Shown here: positions 12,708 through 25,800 of the stretch, one piece after another
Position numbering within the stretch: position 1 is the first letter of the stretch
Layout: each line of letters starts with the position of its first letter
NCBI GenBank assembly: GCA_021234155.1
Contig: JAJEKV010000038.1
Location: 6,132,926 to 6,196,925, forward strand
Direction of reading: 5' to 3'
Length of the DNA: 64,000 nucleotides
DNA from: Isoetes taiwanensis
Lineage: Eukaryota > Streptophyta > Lycopodiopsida > Isoetales > Isoetaceae
Position numbers and translations under genes: made by a program
Notes under the pieces: generated by a model
Database searches by the model: none
Seen by the model: only the letters and a program-made list of their open reading frames with translations
What the model was told of the DNA's origin: nothing

Positions 12708-15700
12708 TTATGATACAGGTAAAGCTTCAATTTCCTTCAAAAGAAGCTCCTTCTCCTCCTCAAACTGCTCGTCTTCTGCAATGTTCCTTAACAAGTATAG
12801 AATCAAATTGTCTACGACAAAAAAAGTTCAAGTTCTTCAGTAGGCTCAGCTAACCTTTATCCAAGTGAAAATCAGTCAAGAACTTCAGCAATTTGTCCCG
12901 GTTTTTTGCTAAAACATGCACAATATCGTCTGTCTTCTTGGGATTGGCTACAAAAACCTGCAGCACAAATAAAGGTAACCATGATGGTATGATGATAAGC
13001 TTATGACCTGCACATCCTGTGGTTATTCAAAGCAATACAACACCAACTGCATCCAATAATTTATGGCAAATTCCAACATGAAAGGATGAAGTTAATACCT
13101 TAAATATATGGAACGCAGATGTTTGAATATTTCTGCTCGGGTCCTGTTACACCACAATGACCTAAAAACTTAAACCATTCTTTGAAAAAGGCTGAATTCA
13201 ATGCTAGAAGTCTGTTACGATTTAATAATCAAACCAGATAAACAAAATGGATGCCAAACACCACTTTAAATAATCGTCTTTGGTTAAGAGTGTTGGAATA
13301 CCAGGTATGTAAGTATCCATAATAAATGTCAGATGATGTCAAATGCTTGTTAAATGTCAAAGAGTCAATGTGCCGATCACAACACCAAGAAAAGGCCATC
13401 ACTCATTGTATATAAGTAGTTAGTTTCTCAATAGATCAGGTGCTCTCTTTCTTTGTTCTTGGTGCCTCTCTTTGCCTCAGAAGATTTATCCCACAGGAGT
13501 CACCGAGTGGAATTAAGGTTAGATCGGAGCATTTTTGCAAGTCACAAATTGTGCTACAAAGGGGTCATTACTTTGCAAAATGTCTGTCTGAATCCAAGGA
13601 ACCTGGAGGGAGTACTGATTATTATTGGAAGACTAGTGCTAGGCTTTTCAATTTTCTGTTCAAGATTTGCTACTAGAGGCTGCACTTTGGCTTTGGATAA
13701 GATTTTATGCATTTTAGGGTGATGTAGGACTTTAAGAACCCCAAATTACACTATCTCTGGATTTCTTTGAAATTTTTCTGATCAGTGACAACTTTGAAGC
13801 AGTATCTGATCCTGTTTGAGGTATGGCAAAAAATAACAGCCGCAGGACTCAATGCTGGTTGCTTTGAAAATGAATTTCAGGTTAGATAATAGATCTAGGC
13901 CTTATAATACGTTTGGGCAACTTATCATGTGCATTCCTGATATTCTTGGTGTTAAACGGCATGTTAATTCAAAAAGAGTCTCATAATAAGGCTCTCAAGA
14001 GTAAAGGTGTTAGTGTATCAGGTGAAAAAACCTTGCAAATGGTTCATAACATTCCACATGAGCTAAGATTTTGTCCATGTTGCAGACAACCTGTTGTGGA
14101 AGATGAGCATCATGTTTCCCTTGAATGCTCTAGGTTTGCAGCAGTACGTGATGCTTATGGGATTGATGCTACTTTGTCTAGAAGCTTTACATTATTACTT
14201 TCAATGCCCCCCACACGGCTTGGAGCTTATCTCCAAGCGTGGTGGGGACGTGGGAAAATGATTTTAGACTTGAATAGTCTAGCAGATGATATGGAGGCGA
14301 GAGGCCTCATTTAGTGGACTTATTATATGTATTTCTTTTTGTCGCCTAATGGACCTGAGGGTCTGATATGGCGTGATAATAAATCAAATCAATTCAAATT
14401 AAATAAAGGTAAAGGAGCAAGATTCTACTAAGAAAGCAAGCAGATTATTATCTTAAACTGGGTCATATAGCTAGAACTTGTTATGCTAAGAAGAATAAAG
14501 GAGCTAAGGATGCAAAGAAGAACCGAGAAGGCATATCTGATAGCAGATAGAGATTTAAGAAATCAAACCTGGCAGGGCTAGTTTTCGGTTTGCAGCCCCC
14601 CCTCTGACGTGGCATGCATCTGAGCCCTTGATTTTCAGATTGTATGGTTTGGATCTGTGCCACGTTAGGAGGGGGGCTGTAAAACGAAACTGTCCCCCTG
14701 GCAGATTATGCTGTGTTGTCATAGTCATTAGATCCTTAATTCAGGGGCAACTATCCATATGTCTGGAGATCTCACTTAAGCTAAATTTGCATTCCTATCT
14801 GATACATGAGTAAAGCCAGAACCAAACACCTTGGATACACATCTGTTCACAATGCAACGATTTCTGGCTAACCATGGAATATAAGTCATTTCCTGTTGCA
14901 AGGGAACTTTCTCTGGCTAACTAACCAAACCTTGGGCACAGGGAAGCTGAATACTTGATGCACTTTTCGTGTTTGTATATGGAACTGTGACTGGCTAAGC
15001 AACTTACCATTCAACACAGAATTGGCTTACTGATGTGTTCACCAAACCCTTGCCTTTTGGAAGGTGATAAGTTCAAAGAACAATAGAGACGTTAAATTCC
15101 AGCTTAAAAGAGAGAAGGCATGATAACCTTGAACTTCTAAGGTCTCATTGATTTAAGAAAGAAAGAAAGAAAGATTATATTAACGTCTACGAGAGACCGC
15201 TTGGGTCTATGAGACCAAATATACATCAATCATGTCCAGCTAGGGGCGCATTTGCAGCCACCTAGAGATATTGCATAAAAAAGGAAAAAGAAAACTAAAA
15301 CAATGAGATTAAGAAACTTTTGTCTTCTTGGCCACGGGCTCAAAGTATAAAGTAATGTCAGACTTGTTTTCTCTTTTGAAGGACTGCTTATGTTTATCCT
15401 TTACGATCAAACTTTCTTCTTCTCGACACTTTCATGGTTACTCCTTTTGAGATTGGATGAGATGGTCCAGGAGAACCTGCCTTCCGTTTATTATCATTAT
15501 CACCTCAATGAGAAAGAAAGTGATCAGTCTTTACGTAGGATCGTTTTCATGTCCGCTCTTCCCCAGCTTGCTCCTTTAATAGATTTCTTCTATGCACAGT
15601 CATTTGGTGAAGAAAAAGAGCTATACATTTCTGATCCTCATAGCTATCAGTTTGGAGAGGGAGGTAGGTTCCCGAAATAGGCAATGGAATCTTCCCGTAT

Positions 15701-18700
15701 TTCATAATAGACTGGACATGTGAAGATGAAAATGTTCCTCCGACTCAATTACATTCAAGTGACATAGTCTGCAGATTCTTTTGGCTCCACCTTGGGGTCT
15801 ACTAGCGACCAGCTTCGATCTCGAGCTGATGAGATGAACCCTGAGCTGACCGATAGCATGTCTCACCTTATGTGCGAGGTGAATATTCAAATATCCTGGT
15901 GGCTCGGTGAAACCATCTTCATTGATCTCAAAGGAAGTGATCTTTGTAAAATTGCATCTTGGTAGGAAGATCACTTGGGGTTAACCATGTCCTTGATATG
16001 TATAAAATTTCCAGATCGTGCCGTGTGAGCTGGTTCTTCTCTTTCAAGTCTCTTTTTTGCTCCAGGTTTTACAGCTGTGTATTAGCTGCAGCTACATTAT
16101 GTTGAAAGGGGCAGGTTTCCCAAGCCAAATCCTAAAAAAGGCCCATTAGATGGCACTTTTAGCGTACCAACATTCCTGCACTCCCTTTTCAGCCAGATCT
16201 TTGGAGCTCTTGAGAGCAATCCATGGAAGCCTCATTGGCCTTGCTGCGAGGACCGAGTTGGTGCACTTTTATGCAAAAGGAGACTAACTGGAATGCTGCG
16301 TCCAGTTGGGCGGTGGCTGAAAATTCTGCCAATATGATTGGATGTGGCACAGATGCTTTGCTCATAATCATTTTGGACAGAAAATAAATTTGCAGTCTTT
16401 CTATATGACCCCATTCTTTGGCTGTCATATCCATTCCCCACATCAAAGCTCCATATAGAGCAGCTGGTCTAACTAAGGTATTGAAAAGATGAATCTTTGC
16501 TGGGACATCCTGAAAATCTGCTTTGAAACATTTCTTCTCTAGCATTGCAAGCGAGGCATATCCCTTTGTGAGCCTGTCATATGCTGCGTCTTTCATGCTA
16601 AAGGCGGGACCCTTAAATTGCACCCTAAGTAAGTATAATGAGAGACTACTTCCCATTGTTGATTCATGAAAAAGAAGCTGCTGCGATGCATGCAAACACG
16701 TGATGTATTGAAAACCATCACTTTTGTTTTGTCCAAGTTCACTTTAAGCTCTCTTTGATCGCAGAAAAATTTCTCAAGTGCCATTAAATGATGCTGAAGG
16801 CCCTCAGGAGAAGAAGATATAAGTACCACATCATCCGCGATATAGAAGGATGGATATGCATTCATCAGCTAAAGCAGATCCGGCACCTCCAAGTGCTGCT
16901 ACTACCGAAGCTTTCCAGCTCGTCAATGTACAGACCCCGAAGAGTGTAGGGGATAAGGGACAGCCCTGTTTAACCCCAATTGTGCTGCTTATGTCATCCG
17001 ACCAGCCTGCGGGCACTTTAATTCTTCCCAAAACATTTTCATAGAGCATCAAAATGGCCCATATGACTTGATGTGACAATCCAAGTTCAGTAAGTCTATG
17101 AAATAGGCGATTCGAGGACCAGATCAAAAAGCTTTGCAGAAATCCACAAAGCAACAATAAACTTTTGTTTTCTTTGCTTTAGCTTCCTCAATGATTGACC
17201 GTAAGGTAAAGATATGATCTATTGTTGAGAAATTCCTCCTGAAACCAGCCTGGCCCTTTGCTCTAAGGAGATTTATCTCCGCATATTCACTGATAATCAA
17301 GTCCAATGCACATCCATATAATCTTGCCATGACATGTCCAATCATTATAAGGCGGTAGTTGTTTGGATTCATTGGGTCTCCGGCTTTAAAATTGGCTTGA
17401 TGATATTAATGGTCCATGCTTTTGGAAAGCTTGAGCATATTATCTCATTGAATAAATCTGCCACAATAGGCGCAAGGGTGTCCATTCCATGGATCAAAAA
17501 TTCAGCCTGCAAATCCTCACAGTCTTTTGCTTTTCCAGTGTTCAATTTGCTTATAGCTTCTCGGATAAGGGAAGTGGAGAAAAGAGAGGAGGATTGGGGC
17601 TGGGGCTGCAATCCAATGTCAAGCAAATCTGCTTTTCCCACATCTAGGAGCGTTCGAGCATAAGTGGTCCACACTTTTGGGTCTTTAAGAGGCAAATCAG
17701 ATTTCCGAGCATGAAGCTTCTGCCAAAATTTAGCAGATTTATTACTGTAAAGCATGTTAAGCATGTCTTCCCTCACCTGCTTTATATATGCTCTTTTTTT
17801 CATGCGGATCAGCTTTTTGTATGCTTTCCTAGTCGCAATAGCTGTAGAAGAGCAGGCTGCCAACTCTTCCTTGAGCTGCTTGTGAAGATTTTTGCATTCT
17901 TCGTCATACCAAGTGTTTTGAGGCATCTGTGCACGTCGTTTACGGAAGGAACAAAGCTTGTGTGGGTTTATGCAGGCTTGGTGTATAGCAGATGTGAGCA
18001 ACGTGGCCTTTTCTTCCACATTATGAAAGATATGGATGTCCCTCAATCGTGTGTCAAGCTCAAGGTTATAGATGAGATCAAGCGAGTGGTCAAACTCAAA
18101 ACGGAAGTAGGTTGGTTCCTGAGACAAGCTTTTGTCCAACTCAAAACACATTTTGAGGCAAAAGAGGAGAGGAGAATGGTCCCCAGTGGGTGGTTGAGGT
18201 GGAACTGAAAACTTCTCGATCTCTTTTGCCAAGGCTGGAGACCCCATCAGATAATCCACTACACTTTAAGGGAGAGTTTATTTTGCATGTATGTATCTAT
18301 AATAAACGTGACATGCGGTCAAGGGTCAAGGTGGCCCCCAACCAGATTTCTTCCTCCGTGCCAAAGGCAAATTCAAAAATTTCGGAACTGCGGGATGACT
18401 TCCGAATTGCCCAAATCGGAACTGGGTTGGTCTTCGTGCTGGAGTTTTTTTTTTCTTCTACTCCAGATTTTGATTTTTATTTGTCTTCTTATACTTCTTT
18501 CAGGTCAGGAGGTAAAGAATGCAATGTGAATGGTGCAGGTGCACCCTGGCTTTGCTTACATGAAAAAGGGACGAAAACCCAGTTCTGCGGTAATGGAGAC
18601 GTGCCCTAACTTATGATGAGGGGATTAGAAAGTAACTCTTATATCAGTCCCATCATTACAATGTCCTTTTCCTAACTATGGCTATATTAGAGGAGTGAAT

Positions 18701-21700
18701 CTGACACCTGAAAAGGAGCTTATACACATAATAAGCTAAAAGTAGAAATACTGCAGACAGACAGATAGATAAGAGCTTGTCATAAGTAACGGGCCTACCA
18801 ATATTACAAGTGAGTCTTTATGCTCTCACTTATTTTCGTTGCGACCAATGTCTACAACAAATTATCATTTCAAAATGCTACAATGTTTGCAAGCCTTGTG
18901 GCCTTGTATAACAACACTTAAGATCAAAGGAAACAACTGACCTTCAAGAGGTTCATCATTGTCCGTAAATTTCTCTTGTCTGAAATGTATTGCATCATCA
19001 CTGGAGCATTATGACGTTCTAATAAGAAGTCACTGAGCAGCTGTATAAAAAAATTGCACATGGTCAAACCAAATTTACGGAGAAGCGTGACAAGGACATC
19101 CTTCTAGTTGAAAACACACCTTGAGTGATTGTCTTCTTGTGACATAGTTATTGGAAGAAAGCAGTCTCTCGTATAATCCAAAAAACTGAGAAGAATGCCA
19201 AATTTAAGACTTGCCATGCTTATCATATGAAAATGGTAAATGTTATTGCTCAGCAGAAAGCAAGCCAAGGATTAGGATAATGCCAAAGGATCATCTTTTA
19301 TTGGCAAGTAAATCTAGAATGTGATTGAATTGATTTCAGCACAAATTCTCGTAGCAATAAAATTAGCAACATAGAAAATGGACTTTTGCAGTGGCATATT
19401 GGCTTCTCCAGGACTATCTTTTATTCCTCTAAATTAGATGTATAGTGCAAGCCTACACTGCTCCATCCCTATCACTCCTAAAGATGAGAAGATTATAATG
19501 CTTAAGATGCATGGATAAACATATTTATCATCTAATGCATTTCCTGATTCATCTACAGAAAGAAAAATACTAGGAGGGGGGTTAATCACGGAGTCGAACT
19601 TGTGTCCTGCAGCGGAGCCTCAATTAAACATTCAAATAGCGTGTCTCACCTGATTATAGTGTATGGTAAGATATTCATAAACAATGGTTCCATGGCGTGT
19701 AAGTAGCTCCTGCAACAAAAGCATGTTCATTCCACGCACAAACAATATGTAATAGAAGGGCACAAAAGCCTACTCTGAGCATGAAAGAAAGAAGTCTACT
19801 CTGAGTATGATTGCAAGAAGCAAAGACGACTGCAAATCAAGCATGTGCACAAACTTCAAACTTACCCCAATCATACAAATGTTTTTCAGCATGATTATCA
19901 GAACGAAAAAGTGCCGCATAATACCAAAGTGGCATGCACCATGCAAATCCAGGTTAACCAATCATCATGCTTATCCCGTCATAGATCATGTTCTTAGCAA
20001 AACTATAAAAAGGGGTTTTATCAATGTCTGCAGAGTCAATGAAAAACAGTGTGTGATCATGTAGGGTATGGAACACAGGTTTGCCTTACTATATACTTCA
20101 GACAGAATATTTCATGAATAAGCTACTAGATAAAACAAATGATTGAGGACAAGCCTTTGTTCTGGTTTTTGTTGTCAGGGATGCCTTTGAAACTGGTAAA
20201 CAAGCCAATCAATCTCCCGCTTAAAGAAAAAGTGGTGGTGTAGTTAAGTCCCAAATCAATCTTAAGGTGTGAGCCATTCACATATCAGCACAGCAGAAAG
20301 ATATTGTTCATATCACTAGAGATGAGATGAGAATAATATATGAAGACACAACGCTCTAAGGCCTCCCAAAGTATGCATTGGCGTTGAAATGAGGAACATT
20401 GAAAAAAGGTAGAGACTACAAATGTCTTTGAAGGACGAGGCAGAAATGAGCATATATAAGACTAGCAGCACTTCTAAAGCCATTATTGCATTCCTTGCGT
20501 GGATGTCTTGATAATATTTCATTATCTCCCTTGCAAATATTTCAATATATCCATTTCATGTTGCACAGAAGAGTGTTGCCAATGCCGTCTGAAATGTTAA
20601 GTGGCCAAGATGTGGACCTGTTACTTTAAAGGCTATAGCTATTTCTCATCCTCAACTTTATGATCATCGTAACTGACAGTTTGCATGGAAGCAGCTCCAA
20701 CTTATAACATTCCTTGTGCATTTAGAAGGCTAGGATGCATTCCATCTTCAGTTGTATTATAGGTCTACCTTCAGTTTCTAGAAGAACATGTCAAAGCCTG
20801 CAGAGTACGATATAGAGAGGGCATAGAGAATGTTCCCTACAATTATAGATATCAATTACATGGGTAACTGCACCAAAACTTCTGCTCAGGTCAAATAGAT
20901 GCGAAGCTCGACATTGTCTCAAGACAAAGCGCAAGGTGAAAGATTTTTAAAATAGAAGGACACATATGTAGTTGAAAAAGACAAGAAAGGATGACACAAG
21001 CCAATCAGCACGGCCTCATGAGACCATGGCAAAAATGAGATCTGACCTCCCATCTGGCTTTACATTAAGATTAATTTCTTGTAATTTTTGTAATTGGTAC
21101 ATGATGCAGAATTCTCCCACCTTAAAAGTTGCGAATGCATCTGAAGCAATATCAAAATTGGGTAGCTCCACATATTTAAAGAACAGCTCGAAACTTGCAG
21201 ACTCTAGCATATACCTGAAACAGAAAAGATTACTAGAAATCAAGTTAAAGTGGAAATATACAAACAAACCAGCAGAACAATGGCGCAAACTTGGCTCAAA
21301 TAACCCATTGATTTAGCAGCCTCATGCACTATTAGACTGCATCTATAAAATCCAAGTATACTTATCTACCAGCATTATTTTCTTATCAAATACAAATTTC
21401 AATTACACAAGCCATGCACACTTCTCATTCCATTTCTTCATATGCACACCAAAAAAAGTTACGCAAGTTTTACTTCGATGTACTTTGCTTCCATTTCGAC
21501 ATCCTTATCTTTAAACTAACAAACAAAAGGTGCCCCATTAAACGAATGCACGTTATAGATGGGATTAAAAGAACTGAAATATAGAACTTATAAAATGATG
21601 ATGGTGGCATTGTAAATCCCTTATACAATAGGAAAATTAATAAACTTGACTAAAAAAGAAAAGAAAAAACTGCCATTAATTAGAAACTGACACGTATTGG

Positions 21701-22824
21701 ATAGCACACACTGTCAAGACAATCTATAATAGGGCCTTACTTTACCAAGCTGGGATAATGTGCACACTCCCTCAGCATCAAACCACAATTCAGGGCAGTC
21801 TCCTTGTTCTCATAACTGCAATATGCAAAGTAACAACAACATTTCGGGATTTAACACCCAATAACCTCTGTTCCAAAAGATCAATTCTGCCTACTAATAA
21901 GAATGTTAAGCATCACAACTAAAATCAACTCCAGCTCCAAAAGATTATCTGTACGTCCAGATTATTATCTATTTAACAGCTAAGGATGCCCTGTAGAAGA
22001 CATTGCTTTAAAATAAAAGATGAAACAGCAAGAAGGACACGAACAGATAATTTTGATAAATCAAACCAAAAGACATACACGAATTTCTGTCTTTAGCATC
22101 TAAAACATCCACAAATTAGGATGCTATAAATAAGCAGAAAAAACAAGGGCTTGGAAACAATAGCATTTACTGGCAAACATCCTTGATCATTCAACAACAG
22201 CTTCAGGTTCTATTGTAAATGACTGGAGAAATAGAAGTTTAGTGATTTTAAAAAGGTACCATGATATAAGGAAGTCAAGGAGTTCTGGATGCAGCTCCAA
22301 GAATCTCAAAACAACTGGATCTGAATCAACTTTCTGCCTCAACAGAGCACACCAGATTTGGACAGTGTCTTTTCTTGCCTGAACATGCATCATAAGGATG
22401 TTACAAATAGCCAAAGAAGAAACATGGCATAAAATGAAACTTGCCTCCCAACCAAGGTTTGACAATTTTTGGACAAGAATTTCGAGAAAATCCTCTTTGC
22501 ATGCTTCAATGGCAAGCTGACTAACTAACTCAGGATTGGGGTCTGATTCACCATCACCAAGCAGCATTTGTTTCACAGCCAGAAGGCTTTTATCAACTTC
22601 CTCCAGTGCCTGCAAGAAACACAGCAAGAAAAGAACTGTCATATACATCTAACAGACGAAATACTTTTACCTGCTCCCAAAAAAATACAATCCATGAATA
22701 CCTTCTCTAGAAGACGGACATCAGCCACAGTTTTGTCATCAAGCGCCATGAGGGCATCTCTGGTCTGTTTTACAAGCTCTGCAGGTGTTTTAGGCCTAAA
22801 TTGTTTAAAGAAGTAGAATGACAT
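12708..22824 (-). CDS. MO25: MO25 (CAB39-like) scaffold protein, 11 exons, 338 aa
   Basis: MO25 is a helical-repeat scaffold that binds and activates STE20/germinal-centre-type kinases; plant MO25 acts in cytokinesis and cell polarity. Exons, in order of transcription: 22702-22824, 22445-22609, 22260-22378, 21741-21815, 21121-21214, 19650-19709, 19120-19185, 18942-19040, 13099-13143, 12855-12957, 12708-12775. Lengths sum to 1017 bases, exactly 338 codons plus stop, and every joint keeps phase. Family landmarks are MSFYFFKQFRPKTPAELVKQ at the N terminus, NLGWEARKD, SFELFFKYVELPNFDIASDA, NYVTRRQSLK, NIQTSAFHIFKVFVANP and a C-terminal EDEQFEEEKELL. Length matches the usual 340 or so residues. 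The start is the first in-frame ATG before the family N terminus. Intron 2 begins GC (GAG|GCAAGT) instead of GT. Intron 9 (13144-18941) is swollen by retroelements. The frame is intact, so the gene is probably functional. Confidence 0.96.
13291..13440 (+). repeat. Possible copia LTR start inside MO25 intron 9
   Basis: The sequence begins TGTTGGAATACC, a common start for plant copia LTRs, and carries a TATA-like TGTATATAAGTAG near 13409. The 3' boundary and primer binding site could not be found, so this is tentative. It may belong with the copia remnant at 14395-15150. Confidence 0.3.
13990..14390 (+). mobile_element. LINE 3'-end fragment (zinc-finger-like C terminus)
   Basis: The plus strand reads ELRFCPCCRQPVVEDEHHVS followed by LECSRFAAVRDAYGI. 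This is the C-X2-C...H...C motif at the C terminus of plant LINE polyproteins (the zf-RVT type). It ends in GLI and a stop at 14314. A short 3' UTR then ends in an AAATC/AAATT-rich tail near 14390. The orientation is opposite to the larger LINE in the same intron, and nothing upstream of the C-terminal domain is kept. Confidence 0.75.
14395..15150 (+). mobile_element. Deleted Ty1/copia remnant (gag zinc knuckle and RNase H tail)
   Basis: Around 14440-14520 the plus strand reads YYLKLGHIARTCYAKK, a degenerate copia CCHC knuckle that has lost its first cysteines. Around 15020-15060 it reads TDVFTKPLPFGR, the end of the copia RNase H domain (usual form LADVLTKPL). The polymerase in between is gone, and stops interrupt the rest. 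The 5' edge abuts the tail of the LINE fragment at 13990-14390; the 3' edge abuts the tail of the minus-strand LINE. Confidence 0.7.
15159..18260 (-). mobile_element. LINE with endonuclease C-end, reverse transcriptase and 3' tail, frame broken
   Basis: Reading the minus strand, the end of an AP-endonuclease domain (GDHSPLLF near 18180) is followed by a connecting region (FWQKLHARKSDLPLKDPKVW). The reverse transcriptase follows: YRLIMIGHVMARLY, GQAGFRRNFSTIDHIFTLR, KQGCPLSPTLFG, and IADD in the catalytic position where FADD or YADD is usual. Next come HIERLQIYFLSKMI and, near 15760-15900, a C-terminal HAIGQLRV...CRLC...EEHF finger. The coding sequence is split over several frames (breaks near 17370, 17140, 16850 and 16640), so it is inactive. 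The 3' end is a TTTC-type simple tail at about 15159-15178. The 5' end is truncated inside the endonuclease. It sits in intron 9 of MO25, in the same orientation as that gene. Confidence 0.88.
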
Positions 22825-25800
22825 CCTGGCCAAATGTTACCAAGCCTCTTCTGGGTAGATGCTAAGGGATTTCAAACTGTGACTGCTCCCAAATAATTTG
22901 AAACCTCCACGACGAGGTTTTGGGTTTAATATTGTCCATGAAATATAGCTTTCAAAATGCCTGTGGTCTTCCAAAACCCACGTAAGCTTGTGCTTCAGCA
23001 TTGAAGATGTTGCAGCGATTTTTCATTATCAGATAAAGAAGGAAGCAGTAAAATAAATCAGCTGCAGATCAAGAAAGTGGGATCCTCATCAATTGTTCAT
23101 CATTTTTCTTCTGCTCCAGAAGCGGGAAGAAGAAGAAAACAGTCAACAGACAATGCGTCAAATAACATGAGTACCTCTCAGAATGCATCAATATGAAGAA
23201 ATGAATGGACTGATCCAAGCAACCAATGAATTGGTCAACGTCTTTGATGCCTCCGATGGACGTGCCGGAAGCAAAGATCAAGAGAAAGAAAATGATGGCG
23301 TACTTCAGATTTTGACTGCAATTCTCCGGGAAATAACCCAACCCAATTTCCTTTTACGCCCCTTTGTCCGAATCAGACAGCAAATGCTGCAGATTTAAGA
23401 TTGGGCACTGCCAATCAAAGCTTTAGGTCGTTTGCCGGATTGAATGGAGCAATGAATTATGTGCAGGGGAGATCAGAAAGGCAAGAAAAGGAGAAATTTT
23501 CTTGTGTAAGATGAAAAAGAGTGCAGATTATGTGGAGGCAGTTGTTGAAATGCCAAATCAAAGCCCATAGTCAATGCTTGTCATGATCACCATAATTGGC
23601 TGTTGTGGTAAATGTTAGCATGCCCACCATAAGGATCATGTCCACCCTGCCCTTTCTTTACTCTCTTAAAAATTCTTCAAACCCCAAAAAGCCATTAGAA
23701 AAGTATGTTATAAGCCTTACACCCTACTCCTCTCCATAATAAAAATACATTCAGTACATTCTACTCTTGCAGGTTGCAACTGTTGTCAACCAGCCTTCTC
23801 TTATTTACCTTGCCTTTGCTTCTCTTTAGTGCAACATTGAACAGAAAGAAAATGGACAACACCCTATGCCCTAGTTTTCCGCCGAACTTGTGGCTGAGAA
23901 CATGAACATTATACAAGTACTTAACACATCCTTAACTATGCACCACGTCTTCGCATTTCATCCTGGGGCTAGGAAGTTTCTCATATTTAAGTGACCTTAG
24001 TAGCCTTTGAACTTCTTAACCTACCACTTTCATACGCGGTGAAATAATATTTAATAGCTCAATTAGTCCTTGGCCTTCCAGTTCGTTATTGACCTAATAT
24101 TTTGAGATGAAGCTTTGCCAATATACTTAACCCAATGATTTAGGAGTCTGCCCATTGCCATTTTGCTGGTGATATATCAGTTATATATATACAATTATAT
24201 AAGCTGCCCCCTTGTTTGTAACTTAGAGGTGTCGTGCCCCGAACGGTCCAGTTAAGATCGGCGGTGAGAGAGGAAGCCACGTCGTCATCCCCAAGCAATC
24301 CACTTAAATTGGGGCTTCTAATCTTAGCCCTTGGAATTAGGGCATTTCATCTGGGCCGTCCAAAATTTACATCTAGGTTATGTCCAATGATTGCAAATTG
24401 ATGAGTTGGCACTAACATTTAATGAGCCTTCATGATGTGGCATAAAATCTTCAAGAGGGAAAACACAAAATTAATGCTTAATGATATAAGTTGATATAGA
24501 TTGAGTAGACGTGTAGCTGCCATTGAGATAACCTGGATTATCTCAACCGTCTAAAGTGTTGTTGGTGGCTCATAATTTGCCCCATGTGTGCCTTAAGGGC
24601 AAGCAACATTTATGATGATGACCAGATTTAGCCACGGGCATTAAATGCCATGTCAATGACATGTCGGTTTGGTTCTGGCGGCAATTTTTGAAGGTTGGAG
24701 TAAAATGGAGAGATCGTAGTGAAGGCCACTCGACTATCGTCATGCCTAAGCATTACCATTAACGAGACATGGGGGCAAAGAGCGGCAACATTGGATAGAA
24801 GCGGCAAAGTTTGTGCCCTTTTTGTTGGATTTTTTTCCCCGATCGGTAGCATGTTTGCACCTATTTTTACGGCCACGGATCCGGGTAACAATTTGAGTAG
24901 CAATATAATCTCTGTTACTATGCTTTCTACATGCAAACGCTCGATAGTTGTCTGTTGCAGGGTTGGCGTGATCTGTTCTACAAACATCGAGGAGTTGATG
25001 CATTCAGTTTGGAGCAATGGAGCATCGTAGAGAAGCCCCAGTTTGGATTTTTCCCCGATTGTTGGAGCACATCACGGATGATAAATTTTAACGCTAATAA
25101 TTTTCCCCTTTTTTTTTAGCACCGAGGCCGGATTTTTGGGGGAATACTTGTGCGACGGTGGCCCATGTAATGTGTTCTCGTGGATATCACGTCCCATAGC
25201 ATACACATTTCTTCCTTCTAAGGTGAGTTGAGTTTAATTTTGTTTACGTAGAATTCACTCAAGAATTCAAGGCTTGTCATGAAGCTTATGAGCAATCTCC
25301 AAAGACATGATACGCGAGGAAAATGAATACCTTGACAAGAACGTGCTACTCTTAGTGGTCTTTTTTTGCTATTTCCCGAGTGATTCCCTTTGGATACTAA
25401 TCATGGCAAATGGACTCTGTTTCTCTATGTCTTCATTACTCCTGACCTCGAGATAGCTCGCCTCCAATTCATCATTCTCTTTGCTTTCGACACAACTTTC
25501 CTACCAAAGTAGACTTTGGAGTTAAAATGCCTCCTCTTGAGCCTGTGCTTCTCCGACGACCTAATGCTTGAAATCGGGTGGAGCAAATATTGCATGTTAG
25601 GAAAACAGCTATGGCAAATACGGTCATGCTAATAAAGCCCTGTCCTAGGATTTCAAACAGGCTAGTTTTTTTATTGTTCTTTGAGGAAGTAAGAGGTTTA
25701 ATCTAATCATCACAAGAAATGGTCTTTGGACTTTAACATGGTGCTTGATTGGCTTAATTTGATGCAAACTTGTGTTCAATGATACGTCAAATTCATGGGA

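Noticed and set aside
24628-25030. Overlapping ORFs of about 100-130 codons on both strands
   Set aside because: No recognisable motif, no splice context, and mutual overlap suggest chance openness.
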